NCBI RefSeq assembly: GCF_022763345.1
Contig: NZ_JALEGS010000034.1
Location: forward strand, 1-47,950
Reading direction: 5' to 3'
DNA: 47,950 nucleotides
Source of the DNA: Phaeodactylibacter sp.
GTDB lineage: Bacteria; Bacteroidota; Bacteroidia; Chitinophagales; Saprospiraceae
Shown here piece after piece: positions 8,275 through 16,283 of the stretch. The notes beneath the pieces were generated by a model. That model made no database searches. It worked only from the letters and a program-made list of their open reading frames with translations, and was not told where the DNA came from. How positions within the stretch are numbered: position 1 is the first letter of the stretch; the number at the start of each line of letters is the position of its first letter. Made by a program: the position numbers and the translations under genes.

Positions 8275-8547
8275 CTATTCGCCTGCCAGTTCCGGCTCTT
8301 CTTCATCTTCTTTGCGGCGGTTACGCCACCAAATGAAGCCAATAACGCCAATAAGCATATAGGGCGTTGCCAGCATATACAAAATGCCGTTATTCAGACC
8401 CTTTCCATCCGTGCCGCCATTCTTGAGGTTGCTTTCGGCAGACATCCGGCACATCGGGCACTGTGCCGATGCATCAGGTGCAGTAGCCACACTTAAGGTC
8501 ATGGCTAGCGCGAGGATACTAAATAGCTTGATGATCTTGTTTTTCAT
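8275..8547 (-). CDS. Small membrane protein with CPMC motif, last gene of the respiratory cluster
   Basis: A 90-residue protein. The signal peptide (about 1-28) ends ASAQ, so cleavage would place CPMCRMSAE at or near the mature N-terminus. One membrane helix (about 55-74) follows, and the tail RRKEDEEEPELAGE is acidic. The CxxC with nearby Met and Glu could hold a metal such as copper or act as a thiol pair facing the periplasm. It is the last gene after cox genes, the SCO-like gene and the DUF420 gene, so a role in oxidase assembly is plausible. I do not know a characterised family. The neighbouring SCO-like protein has no cysteine at all. Confidence 0.75.
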   Translation of the reverse strand: MKNKIIKLFSILALAMTLSVATAPDASAQCPMCRMSAESNLKNGGTDGKGLNNGILYMLATPYMLIGVIGFIWWRNRRKEDEEEPELAGE

Positions 8548-8606
8548 AATTACTTCCGGTTAAGTCACACAAAGATAACGTTTCCCGTGCCATTTACGTT
8601 TCCGCT

Positions 8607-9182
8607 TTACGGATAATATGGCATTAGCATGAGATAAGCCACCGGCCCTGTCACCGCTACATAAAACCAAATTGGCCATACCCAACGAGCCATTTTCCGG
8701 TGGCGGTCAAATTGCCCGGTGTACGCCCGGATAAAGGTAAATAGAATAAAGGGCAGGCTAACCGCAGCCAACACAATGTGGCTAAGCAAAATGACCAGGT
8801 AAAGGGTCCGCGTGCTCCCCACAGCAGCCAGCTCCTCAGCGCTCAGCGTGCCATTTCGGTCCAGGTCCCCGAATATGGTCTCTGGGGTGGTAAAGTGGTA
8901 TGCAACATAGGAAAGCAAAAACAAAACTGACAGGCCTAGTGCCACCATCATGGTCTTCCGGTGTGCTTCTACTTGCTTCTGCTTGATAAAATAGAGTGCA
9001 ATGACCAGGGTGACCGCTGTTAAAGCATTCACGCCTGCGTGAAAAGGGGCCAGAAAGCCCAGGTCGACTCCTTCTGGCAAAGGAATTTTCACACGGCGCA
9101 TAACGCCTACCAGAATCAACACGGCTCCTGTGACTATCCAGGCGCCAATGTTTAGTTTTTTCTCGAGTTGTAAATCTGCCAT
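8607..9182 (-). CDS. DUF420 membrane protein with EF-hand-like loop
   Basis: A 191-residue protein with five or so membrane helices and the conserved His pattern of the DUF420 family (FHAGVNALTAV, AHRKTMM, YHF, LSHIVLAA, HRKMARWVWPIWFYV). Members sit beside heme-copper oxidase genes. Roles in oxidase assembly have been proposed for relatives, but no function is settled. A loop at 106-117 reads DLDRNGTLSAEE, which fits the canonical 12-residue EF-hand calcium pattern (acidic or Asn at 1, 3 and 5, Gly at 6, Glu at 12). The gene follows the SCO-like gene by 8 bases, so translation may be coupled. Confidence 0.88.
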   Translation of the reverse strand: MADLQLEKKLNIGAWIVTGAVLILVGVMRRVKIPLPEGVDLGFLAPFHAGVNALTAVTLVIALYFIKQKQVEAHRKTMMVALGLSVLFLLSYVAYHFTTPETIFGDLDRNGTLSAEELAAVGSTRTLYLVILLSHIVLAAVSLPFILFTFIRAYTGQFDRHRKMARWVWPIWFYVAVTGPVAYLMLMPYYP

Positions 9183-9190
9183 TTCTGTGC

Positions 9191-9838
9191 TTATTTTTCG
9201 GTCTCCCGCTCAAAGATAATATCCGGCTCTTCGACAGGGTGCAAGTTCAGCGTAATGTGTTTAATGAGTAATTTTAAGTCTTCTGCGTTGTTCATGTCAT
9301 AGGTGCTGCGGACCATCGCGCTGTCTGCAAAAAATAACCGGGCATTGTCCACCAGGCTGCCCGATTGTACCGTGCCTTCCAGCTTCATCGCTTCCGCAAG
9401 GTTAGCTACCTGAGCGGCTTCCCCATGTAAAAAGAAGAACTGCTCGGGGTCCTCTACCCCACTGTCGAGGAGCAGCTGCGCTGATTCCGCCATAGTAGCA
9501 ATATCGGTACCTGCACGGAAGGTCAGGAAGTATACATCTTTGCGCTCATCAAACTGCTCCTTCATGCGCTGAAGCAGTTCAAAATAGGCTTCCTGATGCG
9601 CACCCGTATAGAAATGGCCAATAACCAACTGATCGGCAAAACGTGCTGCCTTAACCAGTGAGTCGTTGTAGTTGACGAGCTCAAAATCAGCGAGAGGCGC
9701 AATATCTTCCAGCTCATTGATCGCCTGAATTCGGTAGTTCAAGCCTGTTTGCAGATAGTACCAAGAGCCCAGGGGCAGGACCACCAACAGTAACAATAAA
9801 CCGCCGATTTGTATCAAATTCATCTTATTCTTCGCCAT
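9191..9838 (-). CDS. SCO1/SenC-like membrane-anchored protein lacking all cysteines
   Basis: A 215-residue protein with one N-terminal anchor helix (about 8-28) and a thioredoxin-like body. Location in the oxidase cluster and the layout (strand LVIGHFYT at about 71-78, helix AYFELLQRMKEQF, strand VYFLTFRAGTD, FFFLHG, then LFFADSAMVRSTYDMNNAEDLKLLIKHI) fit the SCO family, which delivers copper to the CuA site of subunit II. The usual CxxxC copper-binding motif should fall at about 77-83 but reads YTGAHQE, and there is no Cys anywhere. It is either a degenerate SCO that no longer binds copper through thiols or a repurposed chaperone. The call rests on context and fold pattern. Confidence 0.65.
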   Translation of the reverse strand: MAKNKMNLIQIGGLLLLLVVLPLGSWYYLQTGLNYRIQAINELEDIAPLADFELVNYNDSLVKAARFADQLVIGHFYTGAHQEAYFELLQRMKEQFDERKDVYFLTFRAGTDIATMAESAQLLLDSGVEDPEQFFFLHGEAAQVANLAEAMKLEGTVQSGSLVDNARLFFADSAMVRSTYDMNNAEDLKLLIKHITLNLHPVEEPDIIFERETEK

Positions 9839-9911
9839 ATGCTTGTTGTGCTATAGTTTTCTGGAAAAACACCGTAACCGGGGGATTGTTGAAGGTTTCT
9901 TCCTATAACAA

Positions 9912-9941
9912 AAGGGTGAGAAAACTAATTTTCTCACCCTT
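9912..9941 (-). terminator. Terminator between cox4 and the SCO-like gene
   Basis: AAGGGTGAGAAAA and TTTTCTCACCCTT form a perfect 13-bp stem with loop CTAA. On the minus strand the stem is followed by TTTTGTTAT. It lies about 40 bases after the cox4 stop, so part of the transcription probably ends here and the last three genes would be expressed at a lower level or from their own start. Confidence 0.85.
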
Positions 9942-9982
9942 CAGCAGATGCCTGTTGTGCAGGCGTATTAGAACGTAAAAGC

Positions 9983-10414
9983 TTAACCTTTGAATTCGAT
10001 GATAGCGGAATCGTACCGGAAGCCTTGAAGTTCATCTTTCTTCACTTCTTCTACCTTCTCTTTGTCTTTCTCCTCAATTTGCTGACGGCGCTGCTTCCAA
10101 GCTGTTCCTTCCTGAAAGAAAGCGATCAGTGCCCAAACCAGCAGCACTGTAGGCAAAAGCACACTCAGCGCCAGGCCCTTCACTTCGTACCGCATGTGCA
10201 TGAATTCGTAAATAATGTAGTAGGCTTTGTAGAGCGACAGTCCGATGAGGATAAGCCCAACCAGGTAACCCAGCCAGCTAATATCTTCCAGCCCGCCAAT
10301 GACATGACCTTTGCCAAGGAGCGAAAAGAATACCTCTACCAAAGTTACTACAGCCAAAAGTACGAGGCCTTTATAAACCAATTTCTTTGAATCTTCGTAG
10401 GATAAGTGTCCCAT
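9983..10414 (-). CDS. Cytochrome c oxidase subunit IV
   Basis: A 143-residue protein with three membrane helices (about 15-35, 46-66 and 80-100). The stretch YIIYEFMHMRYE between helices 2 and 3 is typical of the bacterial subunit IV family (COX4_pro/CyoD-like). The C-terminal 35 residues are highly charged (Lys/Glu rich, coil-like). It sits directly behind the two subunit III genes, in the order expected for an aa3-type oxidase operon in Bacteroidota. Subunit IV helps assemble or stabilise the oxidase and has no redox centre. Confidence 0.88.
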   Translation of the reverse strand: MGHLSYEDSKKLVYKGLVLLAVVTLVEVFFSLLGKGHVIGGLEDISWLGYLVGLILIGLSLYKAYYIIYEFMHMRYEVKGLALSVLLPTVLLVWALIAFFQEGTAWKQRRQQIEEKDKEKVEEVKKDELQGFRYDSAIIEFKG

Positions 10415-10457
10415 TATTGATAGCTATTTTTTTGGGTGAACAACAAAGTGGGTAGAA

Positions 10458-11399
10458 TTAAAGCAGGTAGAATACCAGGAATACGAATACCCACACCAAG
10501 TCTACAAAGTGCCAGTACAGACCGATCTTCTCTACCATTTCGTGACCATTCTTACGAGCCATGTACAAGCCGCTGCCTGCATTGACCATTATGATGATCA
10601 GGAAAACCACACCCGAAAATACGTGGAAGCCGTGAAAGCCGGTAATGAAGAAGAACAACGCGCCGAATGCTTTAGGACCGAATTGCTGCATCTTTACTTC
10701 GCCTGCATCCGGACCGTCCGTTACCAGGTACTTACGCTGCAGGAAATTGTCAGAATTGACAAAATAGCCTGCGTGGTCACCCTGCGAGTAGTCATGATCG
10801 GCGTGGTCGCCTTCGCCATGATCCTCGCCATGACCAGCACCCGCCTTATGAATTAGATAGCTATCTCCGGCTTCAAATACCTCATCGGTTTCTTTGCCAT
10901 CTGCATCCAGATATACACCAGACTCCACATGTGTGCCGAATGGGTTGACATTGACCGTCATGTGCTCTGTAGCAATAAGGTTAGTCCATTCCCATGCCTG
11001 ACAGCTAAGGAAGCCAATACCCCCGATAATCGTCAGGAGCATCCAGAAAACAACCCCGTTTTTATTTTCACGGTGCCCTTCCTGTACGCCACGAACCATC
11101 GTCACGGAGCTAATGATCAGTAGGAATGACATAATTGTTACGAAAATCAGCGGAGCATCGTGCACGCCGAATGGCGCTGTTGAAAAAACGAAGTCAGGAA
11201 CGGGCCAGGTCGGGCTGCTGAAACGCAGCGCACCGTAAGCAATAAGAAAACCTGCAAACGTAAAAGCATCAGAAAGCAGGAAATACCACATCATCAGCTT
11301 GCCATAGCTCGCTTTGAATGGCGCTTCACCTCCATCCCAGGAGGAACCGCCCTGATTGTCCAAGTCCTGTTTTTCCATTACGGAATCTGTTGTCGCCAT
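10458..11399 (-). CDS. Cytochrome c oxidase subunit III with His-rich loop
   Basis: A 313-residue subunit III of heme-copper oxidase, a membrane protein that supports subunit I. Helices begin at about 36, and the family pattern is clear in FFITGFHGFHVFSGVVFL and the end GLYWHFVDLVWVFVFLVFYLL. Compared with usual subunit III (about 200-270 residues) it carries an extra hydrophilic insertion at about 145-240. Within this, 184-209 is very rich in His, Asp, Glu and Gly (HKAGAGHGEDHGEGDHADHD), which may bind metal. A second, shorter cox3 gene lies 39 bases upstream in the same operon. Confidence 0.92.
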   Translation of the reverse strand: MATTDSVMEKQDLDNQGGSSWDGGEAPFKASYGKLMMWYFLLSDAFTFAGFLIAYGALRFSSPTWPVPDFVFSTAPFGVHDAPLIFVTIMSFLLIISSVTMVRGVQEGHRENKNGVVFWMLLTIIGGIGFLSCQAWEWTNLIATEHMTVNVNPFGTHVESGVYLDADGKETDEVFEAGDSYLIHKAGAGHGEDHGEGDHADHDYSQGDHAGYFVNSDNFLQRKYLVTDGPDAGEVKMQQFGPKAFGALFFFITGFHGFHVFSGVVFLIIIMVNAGSGLYMARKNGHEMVEKIGLYWHFVDLVWVFVFLVFYLL

Positions 11400-11438
11400 C
11401 GGTCTTATCTATTTTGTTTGTTTCAGTTGTAGTTGAGT

Positions 11439-12020
11439 TTAAGACTGCTGCAGGGTAAAAAATACCAACAGGTATACCCACAGAAAATCTACAAAGTGCC
11501 AATAGATTAATGTCATTTCAAAACGCAGCTTCCGGGCCGGCGTCACCTTATGCGTTAAAGCAAAAGCATGAATGATTGCCACAATTAAAGCTGCTATGCC
11601 TCCTAGTATGTGCGCGGCATGAACGCCGGAAATCACATACACAAAGGACCCAGAAGGATTGGTAGTCAACTCTACACCGATTGATGTGAGCGCCTGCCAG
11701 CCCTGATACTGCAAAGCTAAGAAAGCCAGCCCCAAAATTAAAGTAAACACGAGCAATACTCGGTAAGCTTGGGTCTTGCCCCGCTTAAATGCCAGGTAAG
11801 AGCCATGTACCGTTGCACTGCTCAGCAGAATAACCAACGTATTGATGTAGAAGATATCCGGTAAACGGAACTCCAGCCAGTTGCCCGCTGCCTGACGCAC
11901 AATATAGGCGCTCGTGAAGGCCGCGAACATCATTAAGATACTTGCACAGGCGACACCTAATGCAAACTTCTTCGGATGGATTTTACTTCTTGTATATTCA
12001 GTTGCCACAGTTGCATTCAT
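11439..12020 (-). CDS. Cytochrome c oxidase subunit III (short paralogue)
   Basis: A 193-residue membrane protein with five helices, of the subunit III family. It starts near the helix KFALGVACASILMMFAAFTSAYIVRQ and ends with MTLIYWHFVDFLWVYLLVFFTL. Internal VHAAHILGGIAALIVAIIHAF matches the family His-rich helix. It has no His-rich insertion, unlike its neighbour at 10458-11399. Twin subunit III genes in one operon are seen in other Bacteroidota. Both may be in the complex or one may be an alternative subunit. It starts 8 bases after the end of the heme O synthase gene. Confidence 0.92.
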   Translation of the reverse strand: MNATVATEYTRSKIHPKKFALGVACASILMMFAAFTSAYIVRQAAGNWLEFRLPDIFYINTLVILLSSATVHGSYLAFKRGKTQAYRVLLVFTLILGLAFLALQYQGWQALTSIGVELTTNPSGSFVYVISGVHAAHILGGIAALIVAIIHAFALTHKVTPARKLRFEMTLIYWHFVDFLWVYLLVFFTLQQS

Positions 12021-12028
12021 AATTATAA

Positions 12029-12958
12029 CTAAATTTTATCTGCAAAAAAGGCCAACAGAGATACAGGAATGTACAGGAAGGAAAAGAACATCAGCATCAA
12101 TGCTGACTTCCGGTCAGTCTTCCGGTAAAAATTCCAGCTAAACCCTGCATAAGCCAGAGATAAAACAACGACAATCCCAGCAGATATCGCACCTGTCACC
12201 CCCATCCAATAGGGGAACAGCCCCACCGGTACCAGGCACAGCGCAAATACAAAAGACTGCAGAGCAATGGAACGGTCCGGTTTTCCCTCTTTTGCAGGTA
12301 CCAGCTGATAGCCTGCTTTACGATAATCCTCAAAGCCCAGCCAGCCAATTGACCAAAAGTGCGGAAACTGCCACAGAAATTGCAGCGTAAAGAGGATGAG
12401 GGCTAAAGGTGTAAGTGTGCCCTGCGCGGCAACGCATCCTATCAGCGTTGGCAAAGCTCCGGGGATCGCGCCCACAAATACCGCTACCGGCGAAATGCGC
12501 TTGAGGGGCGTGTACAAAAAAGCGTACAGCACCAGCGAAAAGGTACCGAAAAATGCTGCCCAGGGATTGAACATCGCCAGGAATGTAATGCCAAAAAGAC
12601 TTTGCAAACCGGCAAACATAACCGCCTCGGAAACCGTCATTCGTCCTGCCGCCAGAGGACGGTCAGCAGTCCGCTTCATCAAACGGTCGTAATCCTTTTC
12701 TAAAACCTGATTCAGCGTATTGGCAGCACCTGTCACCAAAAAGCCTCCTGCCGCAAGAATGGCAACAGCCCCCCAGTGCAAAACATCCGCTGCAATAGCG
12801 AAAGCCACTACGGATGAAAATACAACAGTAAGGGTCAGGCGGAACTTTACCAGCATGTGGTAGTCCTTTACCCTACGCAGCACTAAGCTGCCCCAACTTA
12901 ACTGTTCTGCTTTTGTAGACACGTCTGCACCTATTGTATTACAGGAGGTAGACCCCAT
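12029..12958 (-). CDS. ctaB: Protoheme IX farnesyltransferase (heme O synthase)
   Basis: A 309-residue UbiA-family prenyltransferase that adds the farnesyl group to heme B, giving heme O, the precursor of heme A in the aa3 oxidase. The first prenyl-diphosphate motif NQVLEKDYDRLMKRT with TADRPLAAGRM is intact, and the second region appears as GFEDYRKAGYQLVPAKEG. About nine membrane helices are present. ATG 12958 is favoured because AGGAGGTAA lies 11-12 bases before it, a rare strong Shine-Dalgarno for this phylum. This is paired with codons 3-6 in a hairpin. No heme A synthase (ctaA) gene is in this window. Confidence 0.95.
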   Translation of the reverse strand: MGSTSCNTIGADVSTKAEQLSWGSLVLRRVKDYHMLVKFRLTLTVVFSSVVAFAIAADVLHWGAVAILAAGGFLVTGAANTLNQVLEKDYDRLMKRTADRPLAAGRMTVSEAVMFAGLQSLFGITFLAMFNPWAAFFGTFSLVLYAFLYTPLKRISPVAVFVGAIPGALPTLIGCVAAQGTLTPLALILFTLQFLWQFPHFWSIGWLGFEDYRKAGYQLVPAKEGKPDRSIALQSFVFALCLVPVGLFPYWMGVTGAISAGIVVVLSLAYAGFSWNFYRKTDRKSALMLMFFSFLYIPVSLLAFFADKI

Positions 12959-12977
12959 ACTTGAAGGTTACCTCCTG
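12942..12977 (-). promoter_or_regulatory. Hairpin that covers the ribosome binding site of ctaB
   Basis: On the minus strand CAGGAGGTA (12977-12969) pairs perfectly with TACCTCCTG (12950-12942). The 18-base loop between them holds the ATG (12958-12956). The first arm is the Shine-Dalgarno sequence, and the second arm is made by codons 3-6 of ctaB. Such a structure would hide the ribosome site until melted or until coupled translation arrives from coxA. The structure is seen in the sequence. The regulatory role is inferred. Confidence 0.65.
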
Positions 12978-13017
12978 CAAAGTGAATTTATAATTTCAGC
13001 TTAATCGCTGGCTGAGT

Positions 13018-14874
13018 TTAATGCTCATCCCTTGATTCATCAGCACCGACTGGCTGGATTTGGGGAATGAAATCCTTACCATCCTTACCGTAGTCGTATG
13101 CCCAACGCTGAACTGTCGGAATCTTACCAGGCCAGTTACCGTGGATGCCTTCGATCGGAGTCGTCCACTCCAGTGTGGAAGCTTTCCATGGGTTGCGGTC
13201 GGTCATCTTCTTACCTTTCCAGATGCTGTAGAAGAAGTTCACTACAAACAACAGCTGGAAGCCGAAGGTAATGATCGCTGCTACAGTGATGAACTGGTTC
13301 ATCAAGTCGAAGGAACCAAAGGCTGCAAAGCTGTCGAAACGGTAGTAACGACGTGGCACACCTGCCATACCCAGGTAGTGCATGGGCCAGAATACAGCGT
13401 AAGCACCCACTATCGTGCCCCAGAAGTGCAACTTGCCAAGGGTCTCATTCATGAAACGGCCGTACATTTTCGGGAACCAGTTGTAGATACCCGCGAACAT
13501 ACCAAAGAATGCCGCCACACCCATCACAATGTGGAAGTGGGCTACGACGAAGTAGGTATCGTGCAGCTGAATATCAATGGCAGAGTTACCCAGAAAGATA
13601 CCCGTCAAGCCACCAGAAATAAACATGGATACGAAACCAATAGCAAATAAGCTGGCAGAGTTAAAGCGGACATTACCGCCATAGAGGGTTGCAATCCAGT
13701 TGAACACCTTTACTGCTGATGGCACTGCAATAATCAGGGTGAAAATCACGAAGAAATTCGAGATGAATGGATTTACACCTGACATAAACATGTGGTGTGC
13801 CCATACGATGAAGGACAGGAAGGCAATCGCCAGAATAGAGTAAACCATCGCCTTGTAACCGAAAATCGGCTTACGGGAGTGTACAGAAAGTACTTCCGAT
13901 ACGATACCCATTGCCGGCAGGATGATGATGTATACCTCAGGGTGACCCAGGAACCAGAACAAGTGCTGGTACAAAATCGGGCTACCACCTACATGATCGA
14001 GGGCCTGACCACCAATAAATATTTCGCTAAGGAAGAAGCTCGTTCCAAGGCTGCGGTCAAAAGTAACCAGCAGGAATGCAGATACCAGAACGGGGAACGA
14101 AAGCAGACCAATGATGGCGGTGATGAAAAACGCCCAGATGGTCAGTGGCATACGCCACATGCTCATACCCTTGGTACGCATATTAAGAACGGTGGTGATG
14201 TAGTTGATACCACCAAGCAGTACAGAAACTACAAAGAAGACAAGGCTTACAATCCATAGGGTCATACCAGCTCCTGAACCACTGGAAGCTTGAGGCAGGG
14301 CACTCAACGGCGGATAAGCCGTCCAACCGCCCGCAAACGGCCCCGTATTCAGGAAAAGGGAGAAGAACATAACCACACCTGCCAGGAAAAAGAACCAGTA
14401 GGAAAGCATGTTCATGAATGGGGAAGCCATATCCCGTGCACCTATCTGCAATGGAATAAGCAGGTTGGAGAAAGTACCACTCAGACCGGCTGTCAGTACA
14501 AAGAATACCAGTATGGTACCGTGCATCGTCACCAGTGCGTAGTAGAATTCAGGTGCCAGTGAGCCAATGCCCGCGTCATTTACGGTAATCCATTTGCCCA
14601 GTACCGGCTTCAGCCATGCCATGTTTTCCTCTGGGAAACCCAGCTGAAGGCGGAAAACAAGGGACATCAGACCACCAACAATCGCCCAAAACATACCTGT
14701 AATCAGGAACTGTTTTGCGATCATCTTATGATCCTGACTGAAAAAGTAAGTCGTTACAAAATTTGATTGAAATTTATCGCCGTGGTGATGATCATGAAAG
14801 TGATCATCATAACCGTACTCTTCGATCAAAAGATCGTCTTCGTGTACTAGCGGCTTATCTGCAACATTAGCCAT
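13018..14874 (-). CDS. coxA: Cytochrome c oxidase subunit I
   Basis: A 618-residue catalytic subunit of an aa3-type heme-copper oxidase, which reduces oxygen to water and pumps protons. Seen motifs: low-spin heme ligand H118 in MHGT, CuB ligand H311 with E313 and cross-linked Y315 in GHPEVY, H360-H361, and HDTYFVVAHFHIVMG with H446 and H448. The Glu in GHPEV marks an A1-type proton path. Twelve helices fit. The N-terminus (about 10-32) is unusual: acidic, then DDHFHDHHHGD, rich in His. It lies between coxB and ctaB in a minus-strand operon, downstream of the alternative complex III genes. Confidence 0.97.
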   Translation of the reverse strand: MANVADKPLVHEDDLLIEEYGYDDHFHDHHHGDKFQSNFVTTYFFSQDHKMIAKQFLITGMFWAIVGGLMSLVFRLQLGFPEENMAWLKPVLGKWITVNDAGIGSLAPEFYYALVTMHGTILVFFVLTAGLSGTFSNLLIPLQIGARDMASPFMNMLSYWFFFLAGVVMFFSLFLNTGPFAGGWTAYPPLSALPQASSGSGAGMTLWIVSLVFFVVSVLLGGINYITTVLNMRTKGMSMWRMPLTIWAFFITAIIGLLSFPVLVSAFLLVTFDRSLGTSFFLSEIFIGGQALDHVGGSPILYQHLFWFLGHPEVYIIILPAMGIVSEVLSVHSRKPIFGYKAMVYSILAIAFLSFIVWAHHMFMSGVNPFISNFFVIFTLIIAVPSAVKVFNWIATLYGGNVRFNSASLFAIGFVSMFISGGLTGIFLGNSAIDIQLHDTYFVVAHFHIVMGVAAFFGMFAGIYNWFPKMYGRFMNETLGKLHFWGTIVGAYAVFWPMHYLGMAGVPRRYYRFDSFAAFGSFDLMNQFITVAAIITFGFQLLFVVNFFYSIWKGKKMTDRNPWKASTLEWTTPIEGIHGNWPGKIPTVQRWAYDYGKDGKDFIPQIQPVGADESRDEH

Positions 14875-14953
14875 CTGCTGAAAAATTTTATTGTTATCCG
14901 TTCTAATCGTTGTTGTACTGCTTTAACACAAATGCATGATTCTTGTTCCGAGA

Positions 14954-16129
14954 TTATTCGGCAGAACCTTCTTCCTCAGGAGTTTCCTCTCCAATTGGAC
15001 TGGCATCTGTAAGTTCGGGCTCTTCTTCCACTGCTTCTGAAGCGAAAGGATCGTCCTCTGTACCTTTAATGGTAGACTCATAATAAGACTGCTGCTCAGA
15101 AAGCCAGTTATTGTACTCAGCTTCTGAAACAATACGAACTGCACGGCGCATCGCGTAGTGACCTTTGCCACAAAGCTCCGCACAAGCCAGCTCAAAGTTG
15201 AAGTCTTCAAACTTCGTTGGACCTTCGGGATCCTCGGGATCTAATGGTGCGTGCCATTCCGGGTACTTCGGTTCTCCACGATCGTCCAGGGCACCAAGTT
15301 TCGCACGGTACTCTTCTGTTGTAGTCGTAGGAGTGAAAACGAAGTAGGTAGGCATACCAGGTACAGCGTCCATTTTTACCCGAAAATGAGGCAGGTAAAA
15401 GTTATGTAAAACGTCGCGGGATGTAATCCGCACACGCACCTTTTTACCTACTGGCAAAACAATTTCACTTGGGTGGAAGTCGTCGAGGTTTTTCTCGTCT
15501 GACCATACCTGACCAAGCGGGTTGGTTGCGGAAATCATCTTGTAATCCCGGGCACCGAGTTTTCCGTCAGGACCAGGATAGCGCAGGTGCCAGGCAAACT
15601 GATAGCCCGTAGCTTCAATTTCAATGAAGTCTTCACCTTCTTCCACGTCCGCCATCACATCATTCCAGGCATCAAGGCCGCCCACTACGAGGAAGGTCAT
15701 TACTACCGCAGGGATAGCGGTCCAGATGACCTCAAGGCGGTTGTTGTGCGAAATGTACTCTGCCTTGGAACCACGGCGCGCACGGTATTTGTACGCGAAG
15801 TAGAACAGCAGAATCTGAGTGATGAAAAATACGATGCCCGTAAAGAACAACGTAATGTTGAATATGTAGTCGATACTGCCACCATGAGCAGAAGCAGATT
15901 CGTTAGGGCCGTACCAAAGCATGCTATCCTTGTAATAGATAGCAGACACGGTACAAGCCAGAAGGAACACAATCATGAAAATCATGGAGTAGCCCGCCTG
16001 TGTACGGTTGGTCCGCTCCTGTGCTTCCTCTTCACCGCGGATTTTACCCGCCAGCTCTGTCACCTTGCCGATCTGAACGACAATAATGCCAATGAGGATA
16101 ACGCAAAGTAGTACGAATAAAGCAGTCAT
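14954..16129 (-). CDS. coxB: Cytochrome c oxidase subunit II
   Basis: A 391-residue subunit carrying the CuA centre that takes electrons from cytochrome c. CuA ligands are visible: H242, C316, E318, C320, H324 and M327 (CAELCGKGHYAM). The N-terminus has three hydrophobic segments (about 1-20, 45-65 and 90-112), one more than usual. No C-terminal cytochrome c domain is fused, so it is not a caa3 fusion, and the soluble ActE or another cytochrome c must donate. An insertion at about 273-308 comes just before the CuA loop, and the last 50 residues are acidic. It is the first cox gene after actF, with a 154-base gap that contains an operator-like inverted repeat. Confidence 0.95.
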   Translation of the reverse strand: MTALFVLLCVILIGIIVVQIGKVTELAGKIRGEEEAQERTNRTQAGYSMIFMIVFLLACTVSAIYYKDSMLWYGPNESASAHGGSIDYIFNITLFFTGIVFFITQILLFYFAYKYRARRGSKAEYISHNNRLEVIWTAIPAVVMTFLVVGGLDAWNDVMADVEEGEDFIEIEATGYQFAWHLRYPGPDGKLGARDYKMISATNPLGQVWSDEKNLDDFHPSEIVLPVGKKVRVRITSRDVLHNFYLPHFRVKMDAVPGMPTYFVFTPTTTTEEYRAKLGALDDRGEPKYPEWHAPLDPEDPEGPTKFEDFNFELACAELCGKGHYAMRRAVRIVSEAEYNNWLSEQQSYYESTIKGTEDDPFASEAVEEEPELTDASPIGEETPEEEGSAE

Positions 16130-16227
16130 TATTCTTTATCTGATTTTATGTGTAATCAATTCTCTTTACTGTTGCTAAAATACACTCATTCAACAGCTTT
16201 ACACCCGTTCTTGATTTCAGACTAATT

Positions 16228-16249
16228 TTGTTTAGAATCAGTCTAAATA
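16228..16249. promoter_or_regulatory. Operator-like inverted repeat upstream of coxB, shared with actA
   Basis: Plus-strand TTGTTTAGA-ATCAG-TCTAAATA has perfect TTTAGA/TCTAAA arms. The same 17 fixed positions around a 5-base spacer occur in front of actA (25594-25615, opposite orientation). The site is about 100 bases before the coxB start. No clear TAnnTTTG box lies between. Confidence 0.65.
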
Positions 16250-16283
16250 AGCTGGGTTTTGCAGCCCCCTTTGAACTGCTAAT

